Assembly: GCA_046350655.1 (NCBI GenBank)
Contig: JAXMAB010000008.1
Location: 372,001 to 436,000, forward strand
DNA length: 64,000 nucleotides
Origin: JAEUHO01 sp046350655
GTDB lineage: Bacteria > Planctomycetota > PLA2 > JAEUHO01
Direction: 5' to 3'
The first letter of the stretch is position 1. Every line of letters begins with the position of its first letter. The notes beneath the pieces were generated by a model. The model made no database searches. It saw nothing but the letters and a program-made list of their open reading frames with translations, and had not been told where the DNA came from. The position numbers and the translations under genes were made by a program. Positions 33,818 to 40,912 of this stretch are shown here, piece by piece.

Positions 33818-35095
33818 ATGACGGCCCCCGTCCCCGGATCCCCGCCGAGGTCGCGCGCGCCCGGGCCTCGCGTCCCCGCGGGTCGGGGGACCGGTCGTCC
33901 CCGCGGGCCGCGCGCGACGGTCGCGCTCGTCGTCGCCGCCGTGCTGTCGGCGTGCAGCGCGCGGCCCGCCGAGCGCGTGCGCCGGCCCGTCGAGGCGCCC
34001 CTCGACCTCGCCGACCCCGTGGCCCGCGGCGACGTCGCGGCGCGCGAGGGCCGCACCGACGACGCGGTGGCCGCGTACGAGGAGGCCATCGCGCGGGACC
34101 GGTCCGCGGTGCGCCCGCACCTGCGCCTCGTCGCGACGTGGTCGGCCGCGGGGCGGCGCAGCGTGGCGCGCGACCGGTACGCGCGGGCCGTCGCGTCGCC
34201 CGGCGCGACGGAGGCCGAGCGCGTGATGGCGGCGAGGCTCGCGACCGACGGGTCGCCGCCCGCGGTGCGCGCCGTCTACGTCGAGGCCGCGAAGGCCTCG
34301 CCCGACAACCCGTGGTGGCGCCTCGCGCTCGCCGAGATCGACCTCGCCTCCGCCGACGGCTGGATCCGCAAGCAGGCGAAGGCGCGCGCCGACGGCGACC
34401 GGCCGGGCACGGCGGAGGCCGAGGCGACGGCGCAGCGGGCGCTCGCCCGCGCGCAGTCCGCGGTCGAGAACGCGGCGGCGCGCGCCCCCGACCTGCCGGA
34501 GGTGGCGCTCTACCGCGGCCTCCTGCGGTCCCTCGAGAGCGAGCTCCTCGCGACCGCGTCCGCGCGCGCGGCCGCCCAGCGCGCCGCGGCCGACGCGTTC
34601 GCGCGCGCGGTGACGCTCGACCCGTCGAGCGTGGACGGCTGGGCCAACCTCGCCGACGCGCGGCGCCGCGTGGGCGAGCCCGCCGAGGCCCTCGCGGCCT
34701 ACCTCGCCGCGCTGCGGCTCGCGCCGTCCGACCCGGAGCTGCGGTCCGGCGCGGGCGCGGTGCTGCACGAGCTCGAGCGCGACGGCGACGCGGCCGCGCA
34801 GTTCCTCGAGGCCGCGCGCCTCGCGCCGAAGGACGCCGCCCCGCTGATCGCGGCCGGCGACGCGCTCGCCGCCGCCGGCCAACCCGACCAGGCCCTCGAG
34901 GCGTGGGGCCGCGCGCTCGACCGCGACCCGAAGGCCCTCGAGGTCTACCCGCGCCGCGGCGCGGTCCTCGAGACCCTCTCCCGCACCGCCGAGGCCCGCG
35001 AGGAGTACGCCGCCTACCTCGAGCGCGGCGGGCCGGACGCGGCCCTCGTCCGTCGTCGAATCGAGCGCCTGACGTCCCCGGAGGCCCCGAAGTGA
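33818..35095 (+). CDS. TPR-repeat lipoprotein
   Basis: 425 aa. An Arg/Pro-rich N-terminus leads to a signal segment ATVALVVAAVLSAC with a lipobox, then many TPR helices (AREGRTDDAVAAYEEAIARD, VDGWANLADARRRVGEPAEAL). Probably lipid-anchored and periplasmic, scaffolding protein complexes. TAGGAT at 33803-33808 is 9 nt before the ATG. The stop overlaps the next gene's GTG. Confidence 0.75.
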   Translation: MTAPVPGSPPRSRAPGPRVPAGRGTGRPRGPRATVALVVAAVLSACSARPAERVRRPVEAPLDLADPVARGDVAAREGRTDDAVAAYEEAIARDRSAVRPHLRLVATWSAAGRRSVARDRYARAVASPGATEAERVMAARLATDGSPPAVRAVYVEAAKASPDNPWWRLALAEIDLASADGWIRKQAKARADGDRPGTAEAEATAQRALARAQSAVENAAARAPDLPEVALYRGLLRSLESELLATASARAAAQRAAADAFARAVTLDPSSVDGWANLADARRRVGEPAEALAAYLAALRLAPSDPELRSGAGAVLHELERDGDAAAQFLEAARLAPKDAAPLIAAGDALAAAGQPDQALEAWGRALDRDPKALEVYPRRGAVLETLSRTAEAREEYAAYLERGGPDAALVRRRIERLTSPEAPK

Positions 35096-35535
35096 CCGCG
35101 CCCAACCCCAACGCCACCGGCGCCCGCTGGGCCGTCGCCGCCCTCGACCACGGCACGGCGCTCCTCGGCTACGCCGCCGTCCCCGAGGTCCCGCCGCCCG
35201 GCGGGGGCTGGCGCCGGCTCTACCTCAAGCCCGACGCGATGCCGCTCGCCGCCGTCGGGAGCGACGACGGCGCGTGGGCCAGCCTCGGTGTCGAGCTCGC
35301 GTGCCCGCGCGACCGCCTCCTCGCGCGGGCCGTCGACCTCCTCGCGGCGCTCGCGCCCTACGAGGTCGCGCTCGACCTCGACGCGGGCTCCGCGCGGTTC
35401 GACCCCGACGCCGTCCTGCGCGTCGCGCTGCGCCTCTTCGTCGACGGCTGCCACGGCGGGGTCGTGCGCGAGGCCGTCGGCAACGTCGTCGAGGCCGCGG
35501 CGGCGGCGCGGAAGGTGCTCGGCATCACGGGGTAG
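35092..35535 (+). CDS. Hypothetical protein coupled to the TPR lipoprotein
   Basis: 147 aa, no signal or membrane segment. GTG 35092 overlaps the upstream stop (GTGA). It contains alternating hydrophobic strands (AVAALDHGTALLGYAAV, YEVALDLDAGSARFD) and an Ala-rich C-terminal helix. No family recognised. Confidence 0.6.
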   Translation: MTAPNPNATGARWAVAALDHGTALLGYAAVPEVPPPGGGWRRLYLKPDAMPLAAVGSDDGAWASLGVELACPRDRLLARAVDLLAALAPYEVALDLDAGSARFDPDAVLRVALRLFVDGCHGGVVREAVGNVVEAAAAARKVLGITG

Positions 35536-35547
35536 GTCGGGGGTCCG

Positions 35548-35585
35548 GGCCCGCGAGGCCCGCCGGCCGCCGGGCCTTGCGGGCC
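35548..35585. repeat. Dispersed GC palindrome, copy 5
   Basis: 15-base arms (35548-35562 GGCCCGCGAGGCCCG; 35571-35585) with one G-T mismatch, between two convergent stops. Probable bidirectional terminator. Confidence 0.65.
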
Positions 35586-35619
35586 CGGGAGGCCGTGCCC
35601 GTGCGTCCGCGCGCCGCCG

Positions 35620-38079
35620 TCACCTCGCGACCTCGAGCTTCGCCTCGCCGACGTGGACGACGGTGCCGACGGTCGCGGTGGCCGTGGGGAACAGGCGTTC
35701 GGCGAGCCGCTTCGCCGGCACCGGCAGGACCGCGCGGGCCTTCCCGTCCTTCGCCTGCACGACGACCTCCGCGACGGTCTTCTCGTTCGCGCGGTCGTGG
35801 CGGCGGCGCATGGCCTCCTCGGGGTCCCACGCGGGGTCGCGTTCGAACGGGAGCGGGACCGTGCGCGGGACCTCGACGGCGAGCGTGACGTCGGTGCCGT
35901 CGGGGAGCGGGCCCGCGACGGAGAGCTCGACGCCCTCGGCGACGCGGGTCGCGGTGACGGCGAGGTCGGGGACCGGGATCGGGAGCGCGAGCGCGGGGTC
36001 GCCGAGCAGGACGTACATCGACGCGCCCTCGGGCTTCAAGTGCGAGAGGTCGACCTTGGCGCCCTTGAGCATCGTGGCGGCGCCGAACTCGATCACGCGG
36101 CGCATCACGTCCTTCTCGGGGATGGGGCCGAGGGCGGACGTGACGGCGGCGGCGATCAGGTCGCCGAGGCGGCGGCCGTCGCCGAGGAACATCTCGCGGG
36201 CCAGCTCGCGGCCCATGACGGAGTTCCACGCGGGGTGGCAGACGCGGGTGGCGCCGCCGTAGGCGAGCGGGCCGAGGGGACGGTCGAGGAGGCGCTCGCC
36301 GACGCTGCGGACCTCGGGGTCGTCGTAGAGCGCGGTGGTGCACGCGATGACGAACATCGCGGGCGGGGTCCCGCGGATCGCGACGCGGTCCACGTGCTGG
36401 TTCTTGAGGATCGGGTAGCGTTTGCCGTCGACGCGGAGGTCGTCGAAGCCGTTCCACCAGCCGTGGCCGACGTAGGTGAAGAAGAGCGAGCCCTCGTTGA
36501 GGTCGTCGAGGACCTTGTCGTTGAACTGCGCGGCGGGCCAGCCGTAGTCGCTCATCGCGCGCGCGAACGTGACGGAGACGTCGTAGACCGCCGGGATGTG
36601 GGTGGCGACGATCTCCTTGAAGAGGTTCTCGAGGAGCGCGTCGATCTGGGGGCCGAAGCGGCCCTCGCTCGTGACGAAGCGGACGGCGCGGCGCGTGGCG
36701 TCGGTGGGTGGCGTCGTCTCGGCGCGGATCACGCGCGTCACGTAGGCGTCGAGGGCCGCGGGGTCGGCGAACGGCAGGCGGCCGATCGACGCGCGGACGG
36801 CGCCGCCGTCGTCGGTGACGTAGGGCCGGTCCGTCGCGGTGGCGCCGTTGTAGACGGTGCGGGCGTACCGCGTGGGGATCGTGTCGGGCGTCGCGCGGTC
36901 GCGGTCGGCGTCGCCGACGAGCACGACGTAGCGGGGGCCCGCGAGCGCGAGGCGACGGATCGCGGCGATCAGGCCCGCCGCGTCGCCCGGCGGCGCGAGG
37001 TCGGCCGTGGACACGACCGCCGACGACAGACCCTGCGACGCGCGGTGCGCGGCGAGCCGGCGCGCGCCCTCGATCAGCGGCGGCGTCGCGATCGCGAGCC
37101 ACCGGCCGCGGTCGGGCGATGCCGGCCGGGTCCACTCGATCGGCTTCGGGCCCGCCCATCGGACGACGGTGGAGGCCGTCGGCTCGAGGACGCGGACGCG
37201 CGCGAAGACGCCGTCGGGGAGGGCCATCCGCAGGCCGTCGTGGGGCCCGACCGGCACGTCCACGTCGATGCGGTCGACCCACAACGTGCCGACGTCGTCG
37301 CTCGTGTCGTACGGGTCCGCCGGCTTCTCGACGGTCGAGCGGTCCTCGAGGGAGAGGGTCGACGCGTCGCGGGGGGCCTGGTCGCCGCGGACCGAGAACG
37401 TGAGGTCCACGGGCCCGGTGCCCGCGGGGCCGACCGCGGTGCCGAGGTCGAGGTCGCCCCAGCGCGCGGCGAGCCCGATGGGGCCCGTGTGGGTCCGGAA
37501 CGCGTGCACGCGGATCGTCACCGTGCCGTCGGGCTGCGCCTCGGGGACGGAGATCTCCACCTTCGTCGGCTGCCCGGCGACGACGCCCGCGAGGAACCAC
37601 GTCGGGGCCGCGACGTCGTAGACGGCGGGGTCCGCCGACGCGATCGAGCCGAAGACGCGGTCGGCGTCGAACGTGAACCGCTCGACGGCGATCGAGTCCG
37701 CCGCCACGAGCGGCCACGCCGCCGGCGGCGTCGGGGCGGGGGGCGGGTCCTGGGGCGGCCGGGGCGGGGCCGGCCAGACCCGCCACGCCACGCGTCCGCC
37801 TTGGGGCCCGATCACGAGGCCTTCCGGGCCGACGGCGACGATGCCCGTCGAGTTCCCGTCCCACGGGCCGATCGGGGCGACCTCCGTCCACGGACGTCCC
37901 ATCCAGCCCCGCGGCGGGTACCGGACCAGCGCGGGACCGCGATCCACGGAGACGAAGGCGTACGTCGGCTCGTCGTCTCGGTCCGCGACCGCGGACCGCG
38001 GGCCGGCGACGCCGGCGACGAGGGTCAGGACGAGGAGGGCGCGGAAGACGACCGGCGCGGACGGGACGGGGCGTCGCAT
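35620..38079 (-). CDS. Gingipain-like C25 cysteine protease, secreted
   Basis: 819 aa. Signal peptide ALLVLTLVAGVAG near the N-terminus, a beta-rich prodomain (about 40-330), then a C25 catalytic domain: YVVLVGDADRD, IPTRYARTVYNG, the catalytic His in FFTYVGHGWW and the catalytic Cys in MFVIACTT about 50 residues later. An Ig-like C-terminal part follows. Gingipain-type proteases process or digest proteins outside the cell; the substrate is unknown. TAGACT sits 6 nt before the ATG, so a leaderless mRNA is likely. Confidence 0.85.
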   Translation of the reverse strand: MRRPVPSAPVVFRALLVLTLVAGVAGPRSAVADRDDEPTYAFVSVDRGPALVRYPPRGWMGRPWTEVAPIGPWDGNSTGIVAVGPEGLVIGPQGGRVAWRVWPAPPRPPQDPPPAPTPPAAWPLVAADSIAVERFTFDADRVFGSIASADPAVYDVAAPTWFLAGVVAGQPTKVEISVPEAQPDGTVTIRVHAFRTHTGPIGLAARWGDLDLGTAVGPAGTGPVDLTFSVRGDQAPRDASTLSLEDRSTVEKPADPYDTSDDVGTLWVDRIDVDVPVGPHDGLRMALPDGVFARVRVLEPTASTVVRWAGPKPIEWTRPASPDRGRWLAIATPPLIEGARRLAAHRASQGLSSAVVSTADLAPPGDAAGLIAAIRRLALAGPRYVVLVGDADRDRATPDTIPTRYARTVYNGATATDRPYVTDDGGAVRASIGRLPFADPAALDAYVTRVIRAETTPPTDATRRAVRFVTSEGRFGPQIDALLENLFKEIVATHIPAVYDVSVTFARAMSDYGWPAAQFNDKVLDDLNEGSLFFTYVGHGWWNGFDDLRVDGKRYPILKNQHVDRVAIRGTPPAMFVIACTTALYDDPEVRSVGERLLDRPLGPLAYGGATRVCHPAWNSVMGRELAREMFLGDGRRLGDLIAAAVTSALGPIPEKDVMRRVIEFGAATMLKGAKVDLSHLKPEGASMYVLLGDPALALPIPVPDLAVTATRVAEGVELSVAGPLPDGTDVTLAVEVPRTVPLPFERDPAWDPEEAMRRRHDRANEKTVAEVVVQAKDGKARAVLPVPAKRLAERLFPTATATVGTVVHVGEAKLEVAR

Positions 38080-38120
38080 CCGGACGAGTCTATCGGCGGC
38101 CGGGACCGTAGGATCCGGGC
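38080..38120. promoter_or_regulatory. Divergent promoter with two leaderless-type -10 boxes
   Basis: Within 41 bases, TAGACT on the minus strand is 6 nt before the protease ATG (38079), and TAGGAT (38109-38114) on the plus strand is 6 nt before the GTG at 38121. No ribosome-binding site fits in either direction. Confidence 0.5.
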
Positions 38121-38291
38121 GTGTACTCCCTCGGCCGCGCCCTCCAACTCTTCGGGCTCATCCTGCTCCCCGCCGCCCTCCTCTACGGGCTGTCGTCGGA
38201 CGACCGGGGTGCCGTGGGCCGCGAACTGGCGATGCTGGCGATCGGCGGCGTCGCGTTCCTGCTGGGGACGCGCCTCGCCCGCCCGCGCTGA
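38121..38291 (+). CDS. Small two-helix membrane protein
   Basis: 56 aa: MYSLGRALQLFGLILLPAAL, a short polar loop (SSDDRGAVGRE), then LAMLAIGGVAFLLGTRL and a basic tail. Two membrane helices with a charged turn. I associate short proteins of this pattern (start MxSLGRxLQ) with planctomycetes; function unknown. GTG start, 6 nt after TAGGAT. Confidence 0.65.
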   Translation: MYSLGRALQLFGLILLPAALLYGLSSDDRGAVGRELAMLAIGGVAFLLGTRLARPR

Positions 38292-38319
38292 CCGCGGGCG
38301 CACCGTCCGCCGAACGTCG

Positions 38320-38387
38320 ATCCGCCGATCATCGACCGCCGCGTACGGGCGGATCCGCCAATATTCGACCGGCACGTATTGGCGGAT
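38320..38387. repeat. Pair of 35-bp dyad units
   Basis: Units 38320-38354 and 38353-38387 overlap by AT. Each has outer arms ATCCGCCAAT/ATTGGCGGAT (the first unit is diverged) around a centre like CGACCGGCAT. They lie between convergent stops at 38291 and 38449 and match the six-unit cluster at 43718. Confidence 0.75.
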
Positions 38388-38448
38388 CGGCCGCGACGGG
38401 GGGAGGTGCCCCCCGGCCGACGTCCGATCGCGGCCTCCGTTCGCGGCG

Positions 38449-38913
38449 TCAGCTCGCGGCGGCGTTCGCGGGGCGGACGGCCTTCTCGAGGGCCTCGGCG
38501 CGCGGGTGCAGCTGGATCGCTTCCTTGATGCACACCGAGACGCAGAGCTTGTCGCAGCCCTTGCACGCGTCCGGGTCGACGCTGGCGACGTTGAAGAAGC
38601 CGCCGTCGACCTTCACGTACGAGATCGCGTCGTAGGGGCAGATGTCGATGCAGAAGTCGCAGGCCGTGCACCGCTCCGGGTTCACGACCGCGATCCGGTC
38701 CGCGTCCGCGCGCTTCTTGAACCGCGTCGCGACGTTGCCCTCGTAGTCGAGGATCGCCTCGACCGGGCAGACGTATCCGCAGAGCCCGCAGTCCACGCAG
38801 ATGTCGTCGTGGATCGTGTGCAGCTCGTTGCGCTTGCCGGTGATGGCGTCCACGGGGCACGCCTTGACGCACGCGGTGCAGCCGATGCAGGTCTCGACGA
38901 TCGTGTACGACAT
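38449..38913 (-). CDS. Ferredoxin-type protein with four 4Fe-4S motifs
   Basis: 154 aa. Four cysteine clusters: CIGCTACVKACP, CVDCGLCGYVCP, CTACDFCIDICP and CKGCDKLCVSVC (the last with CX2CX3C spacing). Probably a soluble electron carrier or the iron-sulfur subunit of an unlinked oxidoreductase. No partner enzyme is adjacent. A TAGACT box lies about 30 nt upstream of the ATG. Confidence 0.85.
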   Translation of the reverse strand: MSYTIVETCIGCTACVKACPVDAITGKRNELHTIHDDICVDCGLCGYVCPVEAILDYEGNVATRFKKRADADRIAVVNPERCTACDFCIDICPYDAISYVKVDGGFFNVASVDPDACKGCDKLCVSVCIKEAIQLHPRAEALEKAVRPANAAAS

Positions 38914-39085
38914 GGGGTCTCGCGGGGGTCTCGCGCAGGCAGTCTACGAGCCCCGTAGGATACGGGGGCCCCCGTACGGATCCAACGTCGCGCGGGCGTT
39001 CCCCCCGACGCCCCGCGGCCGACCGTCCACGCCCCCGATCGCGCCTCGCCCCCCTCGCCCCCGACCGGGCCCGGAGCCCTCCCCC

Positions 39086-39553
39086 GTGAACCCCAACGGC
39101 CGCGTCCTCTTCGGCCTGCTCGTCCAGGCGGGCTTCCTCGCCCTCGCCGTCTACCTGGTCGTCTCCGGCGACGCCCTCCCGGGCGCCTCCCACGTCGCCC
39201 GCGTCGGCCTCGCGGCCGCCGTCCTCGCGGTCGGCGTCCTCTACGGCGAGATCTCCCGCGTCCGCGCCGACATGGCCCGGCTCATCCGCGCGCTCCAGCA
39301 GGACCTCTCCGCCGCCAAGGACGACCGCATGGCCATCGACGTCCTCGTCGCGGCCCTGTCCGCCGAGGACCCCGAGAAGCGGGCCCTGGCGCACAAGCAC
39401 CTCGTGCGGCTGACCGGGCGCACCTTCCCCCCCGACCCGCAGCCCTGGCTCGCGTGGTGGAAGTCGGCGCGTCCGACGTGGGGGAGCGCCGCCCCCGGGG
39501 CCGCGGTCGGGGGTTCGGGGACGCAAGGCCCGGCGGCCGGCGACCCGTCGTAG
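39086..39553 (+). CDS. Two-helix membrane hypothetical protein
   Basis: 155 aa. Two N-terminal membrane helices (RVLFGLLVQAGFLALAVYLV and VARVGLAAAVLAVGVLYG), then a helical cytoplasmic part ending in PPDPQPWLAWWKSARPTW. GTG 39086 is preceded by GGAG. The C-terminal codons run into a half-copy of the dispersed GC palindrome (39521-39540), so the last residues are repeat-derived. Function unknown. Confidence 0.6.
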   Translation: MNPNGRVLFGLLVQAGFLALAVYLVVSGDALPGASHVARVGLAAAVLAVGVLYGEISRVRADMARLIRALQQDLSAAKDDRMAIDVLVAALSAEDPEKRALAHKHLVRLTGRTFPPDPQPWLAWWKSARPTWGSAAPGAAVGGSGTQGPAAGDPS

Positions 39554-39620
39554 GGCGCCCGGCGCGTCTCGGACGGCTCGCCCCTCGCCGTCCGCCCGCG
39601 CCCCCGGTAGGCTCTCGTCC

Positions 39621-40624
39621 ATGGCCGGCGGCGTCCCCGCGCAGAGCGACCTCCCCGACGTCCTCGAACCGCTCCGCGCGGACCTCGAGGCGGTGGGGAA
39701 GGCGTACGCGCGCATCCTCGAGTCGCGGGCCCCGCAGGTCGCCGAGATGGTGGCCCACGTCGGCCGGTTCACCGGCAAGCGCCTCCGTCCCGCGCTCACG
39801 TGCATCGCGTCGCGGATCGTCTGCGGCGCGGTCCCGCCGGACGCCGCCGCGGTCGCGGCCGTCGTCGAGCTGATCCACACGGCGACGCTGGTCCACGACG
39901 ACGTGCTCGACGCCGCCGAGACCCGCCGCAAGGTCGCGACGCTGAACGCCCTGTGGGGCAACGACACCGCGGTGCTGCTCGGCGACGTGCTGTTCAGCCG
40001 GGCCTACCTCGCCGCGGCCCGCCTCGAGGACCGGTTCGCGAGCGTGTACCTGTCGGAGGTCGTCGGCGAGATCCTCGAGGGCGAGATCCGCCAGAACCGC
40101 GAGCGGCACAACCTCGACCTCGACGAGGCCGCCTACCGTTCCATCGTCCGCGGCAAGACGGCGGCCCTGTACGAGGCGGCGCTGGTCGTGGGCGCCCACT
40201 ACGGCGGCGGCTCGCGCGAGCAGGTCCAGGGCCTCGCGGCCTACGGCCACCACCTCGGCATGGCGTTCCAGATCGTGGACGACCGCCTCGACCTCGCGGG
40301 CGACGAGGCCACCGTCGGGAAGAGCCTCGGCGTGGACCTGCGCGAGGGGAAGCTGACGCTCCCCGTGATCCTGTGGCTCCGGGGCCGGCCGGCGCGCGAG
40401 CGCGACGAGTCGCGCGCGCTCGTCGAGGCCGCGGGGCGCGACGAGGCCGCCCAGGCCCGCCTCGTCGGCCGCCTCCTCGCCGACGGCGCGCTCGGCGCCG
40501 CGGACGCCGCCGCCCGCGACGAGGTCGCCGCCGCGCGCAGGCCGCGCTGGCCGCCGTGCCCGCGGGCCCGGACCGCGAGCTGCTGCGCACGATCGCCGAT
40601 TACATCGTTCGCCGCGCACTGTAG
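39621..40624 (+). CDS. Polyprenyl diphosphate synthase, 3' end frameshifted
   Basis: Makes long-chain polyprenyl diphosphate for quinones or carriers (IspB/HepT type). The first aspartate motif is LVHDDVLD with ETRR, the second FQIVDDRLD, then GKSLGVDLREGKLTLP. The frame from ATG 39621 runs past the natural end; near 40530 (a CCGCCGCGCGCAGG run) the family C-terminus (RELLRTIADYIVRRAL, stop 40624) continues in another frame. The joined length, about 334 aa, is normal. Sequence error is likely. TAGGCT lies 7 nt before the ATG. Confidence 0.85.
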
Positions 40625-40912
40625 GGCGCGCCGGGTCTCGTCCGCCGCGCGCGGTCCGGCGCGCGAGGGATCGTCCGCCGCGCGCGGGAGCCGCGTGCGA
40701 CCGTCGTCCGCGGCGATGGCCACGGCGCCGTCGGATCGCGTACCCGGGCGGTCCCGCGCCCCGGAGCGCGGTCGAGCCCCCGGGACCGCGAGGCCCGGTC
40801 GGCCCCGTCGGGCGGCACCGGACCTTCCGTCCCGGGGCCGGGGGCACCGCCCTACAATGACGGTCGGGTCCCGGGTGCGGGTCGGTGGTCGGGTCGGTCG
40901 CGGGAGGCTCCC

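Noticed and set aside
29796..35156. 1786-aa minus-strand frame
   Set aside because: Only the terminal 89 residues (HU) are real; the rest is a low-complexity Arg-rich shadow of the plus-strand genes.
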